Shown: one piece after another, positions 1 to 6,783 of the stretch | Numbering within the stretch: the first letter of the stretch is position 1 | Layout: each line of letters opens with the position of its first letter | Origin: Intestinimonas sp052065695 | Lineage (GTDB): Bacteria > Bacillota > Clostridia > Oscillospirales > Oscillospiraceae | Assembly (NCBI RefSeq): GCF_052065695.1 | Contig: NZ_JBQHTM010000011.1 | Coordinates: forward strand, 1 to 64,000 | Direction of reading: 5' to 3' | Length of the DNA: 64,000 bases | Program-made: the position numbers and the translations under genes | Notes under the pieces: generated by a model | Told to the model about the DNA's origin: nothing | The model's input: the letters and a program-made list of their open reading frames with translations, nothing else | Databases searched by the model: none

Positions 1-915
1 TGTCCGAACAATTTCCCCTTTGGATGGAATACGCATCTCTGTGATTTTCAGCTTTTCTCTCCCGGCCAGGGCCACCGTATCCCGCAGGCGCAGCGTTCCG
101 CTGTATAACCGTAGATAGACACGCCGCTGGCCGCAATCGGTGTACTCAACCTTGAAAACGCTGCCGCATAGGGCGGCGCCCCCCTGTTCCCCAATCGGTT
201 GGAACAGCCCTGTCACCGCATCCATCAACGGTTGAATGCCAAGGCCATTTTTGGCGCTGCCATGATAGACTGGGAACAGGGAGGCGTCTTGAACCCGCTG
301 CTGTTCCTCCCGCGCAAGTTTTTCCCGGCTGATTGGTTCTCCTGCGATATACTTTTCCAATAATTCATCGTTATTTTCGATGACCGCATCCCATGCTTCT
401 ATGTCGGTATTTTCCTCCAGGACTATTTCCGGGGACAGCGACACCGTCTGCTTGATGATAATATCGGCGGAGAGCTTATCCCGAACAGACTGATATACGC
501 TCTCCAAATCAATGCCAACCTGGTCGATCTTGTTGATAAAGATAATGGTGGGGATGTTCAATTTCCGTAGGGCATGGAACAGAACACGGGTCTGGGCCTG
601 CACGCCATCTTTAGCGGAGATCACCAAGATGGCCCCATCTAAAACAGCCAAAGAGCGGTACACCTCCGCCAAAAAATCCATGTGGCCGGGCGTATCCACA
701 ATGTTAACTTTACATCTGTGCCACTGGAAGGAAGTGACTGCCGCTTGAATGGTAATCCCACGCTGCCGCTCCAAAAACATGGTGTCCGTCCTCGTTGTCC
801 CTTTTTCGACGCTCCCCGGTTCTGAAATGGCTCCGCTGGCATATAGCAGGCTCTCCGTCAAGGTCGTCTTTCCAGCGTCTACATGGGCAAGAATTCCAAT
901 ATTGATTATTTTCAT
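1..915 (-). CDS. tet(W): Tetracycline resistance ribosomal protection protein Tet(W), N-terminal 305 residues (3' end cut by window edge)
   Basis: An EF-G-like GTPase that removes tetracycline from the ribosome. Translation from the ATG at 915 starts MKIINIGILAHVDAGKTT and stays open to base 1. The G1 loop (AHVDAGKT), G3 (DTPGHMD) and G4 (NKID) motifs are all present. The stretch around residues 135-240, including SPEIVLEENTDIEAWD, matches Tet(W) as I remember it rather than Tet(M) or Tet(O). A short segment (RVLFHALRKLNIPTIIFINKIDQVGIDLESV) departs slightly from the common Tet(W) sequence, so a variant or mosaic is possible. The Shine-Dalgarno site is GGGAGGAC eight bases upstream. It sits behind a full attenuation leader. 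Confidence 0.93.
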   Translation of the reverse strand, partial: MKIINIGILAHVDAGKTTLTESLLYASGAISEPGSVEKGTTRTDTMFLERQRGITIQAAVTSFQWHRCKVNIVDTPGHMDFLAEVYRSLAVLDGAILVISAKDGVQAQTRVLFHALRKLNIPTIIFINKIDQVGIDLESVYQSVRDKLSADIIIKQTVSLSPEIVLEENTDIEAWDAVIENNDELLEKYIAGEPISREKLAREEQQRVQDASLFPVYHGSAKNGLGIQPLMDAVTGLFQPIGEQGGAALCGSVFKVEYTDCGQRRVYLRLYSGTLRLRDTVALAGREKLKITEMRIPSKGEIVRT

Positions 916-949
916 GTGATTGTCCTCCCTTTACAGCCCCAAAGGGCAT

Positions 950-988
950 AAAAATCCCCAGCAGTAAAATACTTTTACCACTGGGGAT
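950..988 (-). terminator. Attenuator terminator in the tet(W) leader
   Basis: On the minus strand ATCCCCAG pairs with CTGGGGAT and the inner GTAAAA pairs with TTTTAC, followed by a run of T. It lies between leader peptide and tet(W), so most transcripts would stop here unless antitermination occurs. Tn916 tet(M) has the equivalent hairpin. Confidence 0.85.
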
Positions 989-1026
989 CATGACTTCGGA
1001 TACATAGAAACGCATTCAGCTAACAT
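988..1026 (-). CDS. Putative tet(W) leader peptide, 12 residues
   Basis: The reading frame ATG to TGA encodes MLAECVSMYPKS. Its stop codon overlaps the first bases of the attenuator stem at 988, so a ribosome finishing or stalling on this peptide would physically affect hairpin formation. The Shine-Dalgarno site is weak (GACGGA region). Tn916 tet(M) has a leader ORF in the same place with a different sequence. Translation is inferred from position and geometry only. Confidence 0.55.
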   Translation of the reverse strand: MLAECVSMYPKS

Positions 1027-1046
1027 GAGCCGTTATCCGTCACGAT

Positions 1047-1147
1047 ATTTGATAAAAAGGCAAAAGCATTCTTAAATTGGGTACAAAAACCAAGCCCCTG
1101 CAAGGGGCAATTATTTTTGTGCCCATTATCAAATTTTATTTAAGAAT
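1047..1147 (-). promoter_or_regulatory. Alternative leader RNA structures upstream of tet(W)
   Basis: A perfect 10-bp stem joins 1068-1077 with 1138-1147. It encloses a hairpin at 1079-1124, whose GGGCACAAAAA arm pairs with TTTTTGTACCC (one mismatch) around a GCCCCTTGCAGGGGC tip. A separate perfect 9-bp pairing joins 1047-1055 with 1126-1134 and is topologically incompatible with the first stem. This is the arrangement expected of a switchable leader. Confidence 0.65.
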
Positions 1148-1159
1148 ACCTTGCCGCAT
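1136..1159 (-). CDS. Short leader ORF MRQGILK
   Basis: A seven-residue frame preceded by GAGGAG about ten bases upstream. As I recall it, the same short ORF (MRQGILK) occurs upstream of Tn916 tet(M). Its stop codon falls inside the 10-bp stem 1138-1147, so translating ribosomes would open that stem. Function is inferred. Confidence 0.5.
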   Translation of the reverse strand: MRQGILK

Positions 1160-1191
1160 GTTGAATAGACTCCTCAAATCAGGATGACAGC

Positions 1192-1220
1192 AGTATAGCA
1201 TAGCACACTCTAAAATGCAA
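1192..1220 (-). promoter_or_regulatory. tet(W) leader promoter
   Basis: TTGCAT, a 17-base spacer, then TATACT, reading leftward toward the leader ORFs and tet(W). It is the only sigma-A-type match in this interval with ideal spacing. Confidence 0.75.
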
Positions 1221-1343
1221 GAAGTTTTTACCCGCTGTCCCAAATAAATCAGGAGGGCATTCACCGGGACACCCTCCGATTTGGGGCCTCATGCGCAAAT
1301 AATTTCTGTGTCCACGATTTCCGCCGCACACGCCCGAATATTG

Positions 1344-1403
1344 TTAGTCCCTCTGCAACTCATACCACAGACCGTTGCCCTCGTCAAAGATGTACTTTTC
1401 CAT
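1344..1403 (-). pseudogene. TnpV N-terminal remnant
   Basis: A GGAGG site eight bases upstream leads into MEKYIFDEGNGLWYELQRD and then a stop after 19 codons. The peptide matches the first residues of TnpV, a roughly 100-residue transposon-encoded protein common in Firmicutes mobile elements, as I remember its start (KYIFDEKNGLWYELQGD). The remainder of TnpV is not recognisable downstream. It follows the mob gene by 23 bases and may be a recombination scar where the tet(W) module was joined. A hairpin (GGAGGG with CCCTCC, about 1250-1280) follows. Confidence 0.6.
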
Positions 1404-1426
1404 GAAATTACCTCCATTTTTTGTGA

Positions 1427-2770
1427 TTATCGTGCGCCTACCCTTATTTTTGACCTTGCACCCCATTTCTGCTCCTTTTCGACCTGTTCCTGCTGGTAAG
1501 CTGCCTCCAGTATCCTGTCCGCCTGTTCCGGGCCAATGGCCCGTCTGACCCGCTCATAGTCCCTGACTTGCCCTTTCAAGCCGTCCCTCTCGGCACAAAC
1601 CTCATAAATCCTGGCTGACAGGGAGCCGTTCTTACTGACCTCACGATCATAGGCGCTCTGCAACCGCTCAAACTTGCTCTTGAGGTCGAAGTAGGCCCGG
1701 TAGACGGAGCGCAGCACCTTGACGATCTTCTCCCAAAGGGGCTTGGCCTTTTTCTCCCGGTAGGACTTGGCCGATTCCAGCGGCCCCGCCTCCGGCAGCG
1801 TCCGCTCCGGGTCGTCGGAGAAGTCCGCCGCCAGTTTCTCCATGCCCTTGAGCAAGGGCGCTACATCGTCCAGCTTAGCCCTGGCCTGGGCCGCTTTCTT
1901 CTCAGCTGATGCTGCCTCCTTATTCTTTTTGTCGGCCTCAACCTGGGCCAGCGCCGACACCTCTTGAAGCTGTGCAAGCCGTTCCTGCTCACGCTCCGTC
2001 TTGAACTGCGTAACAGTCAAATGTTCTTCGGAACTACCACGTTCCCCACGCTCTACATCGTCATAGCCAGCGGAGCGCATATGCTCAAAGAAATCATCTT
2101 GCAGGACACTGTACGACTTTCGTAGAACGGGTTTGCCCTTAGCTGTGCGTAACGGCTCCCCGGTAGTTTCGTCCAGAATGGGCTTGGACGCCCACTTCTT
2201 GCTCATGCTCACCTGCATGATCGTTTCCTTGACCTTGCCCACCAGGGACTTGTCCTTGCACCGCTTTGTCCAGCGTATCTCCTTCTCCACTACCGGGATA
2301 TAAACCACATGGAGGTGGTAGTGGTACACGTCCTCCCCCAGCGCCTCGGACATGGCCCGGTTGCGCTCGTCAGCGTGCATGACCGCCGACAAAATATACT
2401 GCTCTCCGCCCACGATTTTGATTGCGGCTTTATAGGCTTCGGTGTAAAATTGTTTTGCGAAGTCATACCCGCCGTGATTGTAGAAGTAAGCGGAGTTTAC
2501 ATCAAAGACCAACTCACCGTATCGAAAGGCATCCTCCTTGATGCCACGGGTGGAGATCACGCCGTCGGCCTCCATTTGAGCAAACATCTCCCGATACCCG
2601 GCAGACGGGGTTTTGAAATGGACATTGAGCGGCGTCCGCTCCAGTACAATGTCCTGATTGACATAGGAATCCTTCTCACGCTCGTTGTGCTGCTGGGTGT
2701 TACCGATCTTGGTTTCGGTCAGCCTCATATTTCTTGCGTTGGTACGGTCAATACCGTCGCCTCTCGCCAT
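1427..2770 (-). CDS. mob: MobV/Pre-family relaxase
   Basis: A plasmid-type mobilization relaxase of the Mob_Pre family, which nicks oriT and leads the strand into the recipient. It is about 447 residues. The N-terminal third carries the metal-binding signature: HADER near residues 132-136, then HYHLHVVYIP near 150-159. The C-terminal half is a charged coiled coil rich in Glu, Lys and Ala, usual for the family. I chose the ATG at 2770, ten bases after AGGAGG; a TTG at 2776 is only four bases from it. A candidate oriT lies just upstream. It is the last intact gene before the TnpV remnant and tet(W), in the same direction. Confidence 0.88.
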   Translation of the reverse strand: MARGDGIDRTNARNMRLTETKIGNTQQHNEREKDSYVNQDIVLERTPLNVHFKTPSAGYREMFAQMEADGVISTRGIKEDAFRYGELVFDVNSAYFYNHGGYDFAKQFYTEAYKAAIKIVGGEQYILSAVMHADERNRAMSEALGEDVYHYHLHVVYIPVVEKEIRWTKRCKDKSLVGKVKETIMQVSMSKKWASKPILDETTGEPLRTAKGKPVLRKSYSVLQDDFFEHMRSAGYDDVERGERGSSEEHLTVTQFKTEREQERLAQLQEVSALAQVEADKKNKEAASAEKKAAQARAKLDDVAPLLKGMEKLAADFSDDPERTLPEAGPLESAKSYREKKAKPLWEKIVKVLRSVYRAYFDLKSKFERLQSAYDREVSKNGSLSARIYEVCAERDGLKGQVRDYERVRRAIGPEQADRILEAAYQQEQVEKEQKWGARSKIRVGAR

Positions 2771-2833
2771 AGGCAAAAATCCTCCTGTTTCAGATGTTGG
2801 GTTGTTGAAAGAGGACGGGGGTTCGGGGGAGGC

Positions 2834-2880
2834 ACTTCCTGCAGGAAGTGTAATAACCCACTATGACACTTTCATCCCTT
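2834..2880 (-). other. Candidate origin of transfer (oriT) of MobV type
   Basis: On the minus strand AAAGTGTCATAGTGGG is followed by TTATTACACTT. This resembles the pMV158 nick region TAGTGTG/TTA; the predicted nick is between bases 2857 and 2856. AAGTGT and ACACTT form an inverted repeat around it. Beside it is a perfect 16-base palindrome, ACTTCCTGCAGGAAGT, at 2834-2849. It lies 65 bases upstream of the relaxase start, the normal place for a MobV oriT. Confidence 0.6.
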
Positions 2881-2920
2881 CGGTCTGCAAAGTGTCGTGG
2901 GCTCTCCGAGGGGGTGTGGG

Positions 2921-2974
2921 GGCTTTGCCCCCGGCAACTGCGGTTGCCTCCCCCAGCAGGGCCGCCCTTTGAAA
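2921..2974. repeat. Cluster of short GC-rich hairpins between oriT and the ATPase gene
   Basis: Three inverted repeats lie close together: GGGGGCTTTGCCCCC, GGCAACTGCGGTTGCC and GCCCTTTGAAAAGGGC. No gene is seen here. They could act as a terminator for the upstream minus-strand genes or as single-strand structures during transfer. Confidence 0.5.
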
Positions 2975-3010
2975 AGGGCACCCTGCACCCCGCCTAAACT
3001 TTGCTGCTCC

Positions 3011-3095
3011 CCGTGACAGCCGTGACGACCGTGACGATGTTTCAGACACCGCCGCCACTCTCAAAAAAGCCGTCACAGCCGTCACGGTCGTCACG
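3011..3095. repeat. Iteron-like 9-base repeats in two inverted sets of three
   Basis: CCGTGAC occurs three times at 9-base intervals from 3011. The complementary CGTCAC occurs three times at the same interval from 3071, about 30 bases on. Together they can fold into an imperfect stem of about 27 bp. The right set overlaps the stop codon of the RepA-type gene (3091). The arrangement suggests a replication-initiator binding site or a strong hairpin; which is not decidable by eye. Confidence 0.55.
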
Positions 3096-4248
3096 CCTGG
3101 GACGGTTCCAGCGTCAGGCTGATACTTCTCCCGGCGTGGCTCCTGCTGTTCTCATAGCGGATGTGGTAGTCTATCAGCAGCTTCCCGGCCCGGACGTTTA
3201 GCCGCATCGCCAGGGCGTTGGGCTTCATGTCGGTCTGGAGCGCCGCTACCAGCTCGGTGGCCGTACCACCCCAGGTCGGCTTCTCCGCCGTCACAAGGGC
3301 GGCTATGGCCTCCAGCACCGGGTCGGGCGGCTCTGTCCATGCCTCCGTTTCCGTACGCTCCAGCGTCCATATCAGCCGTTCCTTGTCCCTGGTAAGATAG
3401 AATCGCTGGTCTTGCTGGTCACGCCCGGCCACGTCCAGAACGGCGCTGCCGTCTGTCCGCTTCTCCTTTTGAAGAAGAAAGGCCCCGTCCGCCGCTCCCA
3501 GCAGACCGTTGGTGCCGGAGATCATATCGAATTTGTCATCTGCCTGTTGCTTTCGAGTGTGGTGTACCAGCAGGAGGCAGACGCCGCAATCATCGGCAAG
3601 GCGTTTCAGCTTACCCACCACCTCGTAATCGTTGGCGTAGCTGTACTTATCCCCACCAGCCTCCCGGATTTTCTGGAGGGTGTCAATGATAATCAGCTTG
3701 GTGTTCGGGTGTTCCCGGACGAACTTCTTTAGCTGTTCCTCCAGGCCAACGCCAAGCTGTTTGGCGTAGACCGCAAAGAGCAGATTGTCGGTGCCCTCTG
3801 TGCCGAACATTCGGTATAGCCGCCCCTGCAAGCGGCGGTGGTCGTCCTCCAACGCCAGATAGAGGACAGTCCCCTTGTGGACAGGGTAGCCCCACAGGGG
3901 GAGGCCCATGCTGACATGGTAGGCAAGCTGGGCCATCAGGAACGACTTGCCCACCTTGGGCGCTCCCGCAAAGAGGTACGTCCCAGGGTAGAGCAGACCG
4001 TCTATTACGGGCGGTCTGCTCTGGTAGATGTTCTGGTAAAGGTCGTTCATGGAAACTGTGTGGAGGTAGGCTGGGTCGTTCATGCGCCGCATATCCCGGA
4101 GCATTTCCTCTAAATCTTTCTCTTGGGGGTTGTTTTCAGCCGTTTCCTCTGCTATACTTTGGGTAGTTGTTTGAGAATTGGGCTGTTCCCCGTCTGCGCC
4201 AACAGACGGAACCGGGACAGTCCTTTTCGTTTCTCTGGAATCCATCAA
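3091..4248 (-). CDS. RepA-type AAA ATPase / helicase of the mobile element
   Basis: A 385-residue RecA-fold ATPase of the kind annotated RepA or AAA_25 on plasmids and mobilizable elements, possibly a replicative helicase loader or helicase. Walker A is GAPKVGKS at about 95-102, a glutamate-rich strand LALEDD follows near 131-136, and Walker B is LIIIDTL near 185-191. LLLVHHTR near 220 is the conserved motif of the RSF1010 RepA-like group. The first 55 residues are low-complexity and acidic. The C-terminal ~70 residues look like a small winged-helix domain. It follows the MobC-like gene by four bases. The start may be the second Met. The repeats at 3011-3095 may be its target. Confidence 0.8.
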   Translation of the reverse strand: MMDSRETKRTVPVPSVGADGEQPNSQTTTQSIAEETAENNPQEKDLEEMLRDMRRMNDPAYLHTVSMNDLYQNIYQSRPPVIDGLLYPGTYLFAGAPKVGKSFLMAQLAYHVSMGLPLWGYPVHKGTVLYLALEDDHRRLQGRLYRMFGTEGTDNLLFAVYAKQLGVGLEEQLKKFVREHPNTKLIIIDTLQKIREAGGDKYSYANDYEVVGKLKRLADDCGVCLLLVHHTRKQQADDKFDMISGTNGLLGAADGAFLLQKEKRTDGSAVLDVAGRDQQDQRFYLTRDKERLIWTLERTETEAWTEPPDPVLEAIAALVTAEKPTWGGTATELVAALQTDMKPNALAMRLNVRAGKLLIDYHIRYENSRSHAGRSISLTLEPSQA

Positions 4249-4252
4249 TCTA

Positions 4253-4573
4253 TCAATCCTCCTTCATGCCGCCCAGCGTCACTGAGATAAGGTCAATGGT
4301 GGCGAGAAGTTCATCCCCCACGTCGCCCCCGGCCTCAATGCGCCGCAGTTCCCCCAGGACGGCGGCGAGTTGGTCACGCAGGGCCTTGTAGACCCTGGGA
4401 TTGCCCTGCACCACCACGGCCCGGTCTAAGAGCCGCCGGGTGATGTAGTCCTGCTTCGTCAGGCCAGAGAGCCGCACAGCGGCGTCAATCTGCTTGTTTT
4501 CCTCCGGGGATACCCGGAAGGCCACGGTCTTGTTCCTCCAGCGGTTGTGAGTGTCCAAATTCTTAGCTGACAT
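4253..4573 (-). CDS. MobC-like mobilization accessory protein
   Basis: A 106-residue basic protein whose N-terminal half fits a ribbon-helix-helix DNA-binding fold (NKTVAFRVSPEENKQIDAAV, then LTKQDYITRRLL). The C-terminal half is helical. Proteins of this size and pattern next to relaxases assist strand separation at oriT (MobC family). The start codon overlaps the last base of the integrase stop, so the two genes are translationally coupled. A transcriptional regulator of the RHH class is the alternative. Confidence 0.7.
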   Translation of the reverse strand: MSAKNLDTHNRWRNKTVAFRVSPEENKQIDAAVRLSGLTKQDYITRRLLDRAVVVQGNPRVYKALRDQLAAVLGELRRIEAGGDVGDELLATIDLISVTLGGMKED

Positions 4574-5649
4574 TACGCTCCCATCCTTTCAAAGTCCAAT
4601 TTGTCTGCCATTTCCGTCTGCTTGGACGGAAACAGGTGGGCATAGCGATAGGTGATCTCGATACTCTCATGCCCCACACGGTCAGCAATCGCCACAGCGG
4701 AGAAGCCCATGTCAATCAGAAGTGAGATGTGCGAATGCCGGAGGTCGTGGATTCTGATACGCTTGACCCCTGCCGACTTCGCCCCTCTGTCCATCTCATG
4801 GTGGAGATAGCTTTTCGTGATGGTGAAAATGCGCTCCTTCTTCTTGATACCGTAGAGCATCCCCAGGTAATCCTTCATCTCGTCACAGAGGAAGTTGGGC
4901 ATTTTAATGGTGCGGTTGCTTTTCTTCGTCTTTGGCGTGGTAATGACGTCCTTGCCGTGGAGCCGCTGATAGGACTTGCTGATTTTCACCGTCCCGGCCT
5001 CAAAGTCAAAGTCTGCCGGGGTCAGGGCCAGCAGTTCCCCCTCCCGAATACCACACCAGTAGAGCATTTCAAAGGCGTAGTAGGAAACGGGCTTGTCCAT
5101 CATGGCATCTGCAAACTTCTGGTACTCCGCTTTCGTCCAGAACAGCATTTCCTTCCGTTCCTCTGACCCCATGTTCCCAGCCTTGGCGGCGGGATTGGAG
5201 CGCAGCTCATAGAAGCGGACAGCGTGATTGAAGATGGCGCTAAGCTGGTTGTGCAGGGTTTTGAGGTAGGTAGCCGAGTAGGGCTTGCGCTTCTCGTCCC
5301 GGTAGGCCAGCAACTCGTTCTGCCATGCGATCACGTCCTTGGTGGTGATCTCGCTAATCTTCCGCTTGCCAAAGTAGGGCAGAATTTTCTTCTGGATGAT
5401 GTTCTCCTTGGTCAGCCAGGTGTTCTCCTTGAGCCGGGGTTTCATATCCTTGGTGTAAAGCTCGGTAAAGGCTTCAAAGGTCATATCCAGGTCGCCGGAG
5501 GTCTGCATCTGGAAACTGCGCTCCCACTCCTGGGCCTCCCGTTTGGTGGCAAAGCCACGCTTGCACTTCTGTTTGCGCTCCCCCGTCCAGTCCTGATACC
5601 GCACCATGACGTACCATGTTCCTCTTGCTTCGTCCTTAAAGACTGGCAT
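4573..5649 (-). CDS. int: Tyrosine-type site-specific integrase
   Basis: A 358-residue phage/ICE-type integrase. The N-terminus (residues 1-50) is an AP2-like arm-binding domain (WYVMVRYQDWTGERKQKCKRGF). A SAM-like core-binding domain covers about 55-160. The catalytic set is complete: Arg202 (GIREGELLAL), His301 and Arg304 (HDLRHSH), His327 (VGHESI) and Tyr336 (TYRYAHLF). It should catalyse integration and, with the upstream small protein, excision. It sits beside the guaA-proximal end of the element. The gene starts one base before the excisionase stop region, so both come from the promoter at 5889-5917. Confidence 0.93.
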   Translation of the reverse strand: MPVFKDEARGTWYVMVRYQDWTGERKQKCKRGFATKREAQEWERSFQMQTSGDLDMTFEAFTELYTKDMKPRLKENTWLTKENIIQKKILPYFGKRKISEITTKDVIAWQNELLAYRDEKRKPYSATYLKTLHNQLSAIFNHAVRFYELRSNPAAKAGNMGSEERKEMLFWTKAEYQKFADAMMDKPVSYYAFEMLYWCGIREGELLALTPADFDFEAGTVKISKSYQRLHGKDVITTPKTKKSNRTIKMPNFLCDEMKDYLGMLYGIKKKERIFTITKSYLHHEMDRGAKSAGVKRIRIHDLRHSHISLLIDMGFSAVAIADRVGHESIEITYRYAHLFPSKQTEMADKLDFERMGA

Positions 5650-5838
5650 TTAGTTCCCTTCCTTTCTGGCCCCGTAGAGCCGTTCGTTGAAATACTGGCG
5701 GTTGACCCGCCCTGCGATGGTGATGAAGCCCTTGTCCTTCAATTCTTCGTTGAGCTGCCGGATGAGTTTATAGGCGTAGGGCTTCGATACACCCAGCTCG
5801 TCCGCAACTTCTTCCGCCCGGATGAATCTGTTCTCCAT
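5650..5838 (-). CDS. xis: Excisionase-like helix-turn-helix protein
   Basis: A 62-residue protein with an N-terminal winged HTH (FIRAEEVADELGVSKPYAYK) of the MerR/excisionase kind and a short basic tail. It directly precedes the integrase with no gap, the position of Xis in many Firmicutes elements. GGAGGAATCCAT gives a good ribosome-binding site. It could instead act only as a regulator. Confidence 0.75.
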   Translation of the reverse strand: MENRFIRAEEVADELGVSKPYAYKLIRQLNEELKDKGFITIAGRVNRQYFNERLYGARKEGN

Positions 5839-5864
5839 ATGGATTCCTCCTTTCTTTTGATTTA

Positions 5865-5883
5865 ACGCTATTTGCTTAACGTA
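5865..5883. promoter_or_regulatory. Possible operator: spaced direct repeat TTAACG
   Basis: TTAACG occurs twice, 14 bases apart, between the xis promoter and its start codon. Such repeats just downstream of a promoter are typical repressor sites; the XRE protein encoded next door is the natural candidate. Low certainty. Confidence 0.3.
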
Positions 5884-5888
5884 GTCCT

Positions 5889-5917
5889 ATTATACTAACT
5901 CTATTCCGTTATGTCAA
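5889..5917 (-). promoter_or_regulatory. Consensus promoter for xis-int
   Basis: TTGACA, 17 bases, TATAAT: a perfect sigma-A consensus reading toward xis and int. A promoter this strong on excision genes implies tight repression. Confidence 0.88.
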
Positions 5918-5961
5918 GACCTTCCAACGAGAAAATATAAACAAATTTATTTATTTTTCTC

Positions 5962-5990
5962 TTGACTGGTCTAAACATATCTGTTATACT
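5962..5990 (+). promoter_or_regulatory. Promoter of the XRE regulator
   Basis: TTGACT, 17 bases, TATACT, reading toward the XRE gene and back-to-back with the xis promoter. Confidence 0.82.
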
Positions 5991-6027
5991 TCAAGTGTCC
6001 CCATTACATAGATTGGAGTTGGCAGTT

Positions 6028-6561
6028 ATGGCGATTGGTGAACGTATTCGTTTCTTCCGCAACATGAAGGGCATCACACAGAAGTATCTTGGCATGGTGG
6101 TGGGTTTCCCGGAACGCTCCGCCGATGTGCGTATGGCACAGTATGAAACCGGGAGCCGCACCCCCAAGGCCGACCTGACAAAGACCCTGGCTGACTTCTT
6201 TGATATTTCCCCTGATGCCCTGACCGTCCCTGACATAGATACCGACATCGGCCTGATGCACACCCTCTTTGCTTTGGAGGATATTCGGGGGCTGACTATT
6301 GGGGAGATTGACGGCGAGGTTTGTCTGCGTCTGGACAAATCCAAAGGCAAGACCTATGCCAATATGCTTGATATGCTGTCCGCCTGGGCGGAGCAGGCCA
6401 AGAAGCTGGAGGCCGGGGAGATCACCAGGGAGGACTATGACCGCTGGCGGTACAACTACCCCAAGTACGACACCACCCTGCGGTGGGCAAAAGTTCCCTC
6501 ACAGGAATTGAGTGATTTCCTGGTGGATGCACTCAAAGATAGCCCCGATACTGATGAATAG
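6028..6561 (+). CDS. XRE-family transcriptional regulator of the element
   Basis: A 177-residue protein with an N-terminal Cro/C1-type HTH (IGERIRFFRNMKGITQKYLG, then AQYETGSRTPKADLTKTLAD) over residues 3-65. It has an acidic helical C-terminal domain of unknown role. The frame is open from 5962, but the ATG at 6028 follows GGAG by ten bases and begins at the conserved domain, so I prefer it. Divergent from xis-int, it is the likely repressor controlling excision. No protease or RecA-cleavage motif is obvious. Confidence 0.85.
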   Translation: MAIGERIRFFRNMKGITQKYLGMVVGFPERSADVRMAQYETGSRTPKADLTKTLADFFDISPDALTVPDIDTDIGLMHTLFALEDIRGLTIGEIDGEVCLRLDKSKGKTYANMLDMLSAWAEQAKKLEAGEITREDYDRWRYNYPKYDTTLRWAKVPSQELSDFLVDALKDSPDTDE

Positions 6562-6570
6562 ACAGCAAAA

Positions 6571-6605
6571 GCCCTTACCGACGTTGCCATCGGTAAGGGC
6601 TTTCT
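6571..6605 (+). terminator. Terminator after the XRE gene
   Basis: GCCCTTACCGA pairs perfectly with TCGGTAAGGGC around an eight-base loop, followed by TTTCT. Confidence 0.88.
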
Positions 6606-6693
6606 AATATGGTTGTCCTCACTTATAAGCCGCAAAAGAACATTCTTTACCCGCAATCCACTGGGGATACAGAATGATACGGCCTATGGGGAG

Positions 6694-6715
6694 CGTTATC
6701 AAATCGTTATCAAAA
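6694..6715. repeat. Tandem 11-bp repeat near the element end
   Basis: CGTTATCAAAT is followed immediately by CGTTATCAAAA. Adjacent directly repeated boxes 60-80 bp inside an attachment site are typical arm-type binding sites for an integrase. Confidence 0.5.
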
Positions 6716-6770
6716 GAGAGATATAAAACCGCAAAATCGTTGTGCCGCAACGGGTTCGGAGTTTCAAAAA

Positions 6771-6783
6771 CTCACTCCCACTC
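6771..6783 (-). other. Attachment site at the guaA 3' end
   Basis: GAGTGGGAGTGA encodes the last residues (EWE) and stop of guaA. Tn5801-type elements recombine at an 11-bp guaA sequence GAGTGGGAATA, which this matches closely. The guaA frame is intact after insertion. The partner copy is not in the window, so the core boundaries are uncertain. Confidence 0.6.

Larger units (their letters stand above)
1..6783. mobile_element. Integrative mobilizable element carrying tet(W), right end at guaA; left end outside window
   Basis: This block is set off from the chromosome by lower GC and by a coherent set of transfer genes: XRE regulator, excisionase, tyrosine integrase, MobC-like protein, RepA-type ATPase, MobV relaxase with candidate oriT, a TnpV remnant and tet(W). 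It ends exactly at the guaA stop codon, where the sequence GAGTGGGAGTGA resembles the guaA 3'-end target of Tn5801-type elements. No type IV secretion genes are visible, so the part seen is mobilizable rather than self-transferable. The second att copy and the left boundary must lie left of position 1. The role of each gene is seen in sequence; the unity of the element is inference. Confidence 0.8.

Noticed and set aside
5962..6027. Longer N-terminus for the XRE regulator
   Set aside because: The extra 22 codons coincide with the promoter, lack a ribosome-binding site and do not belong to the HTH fold.
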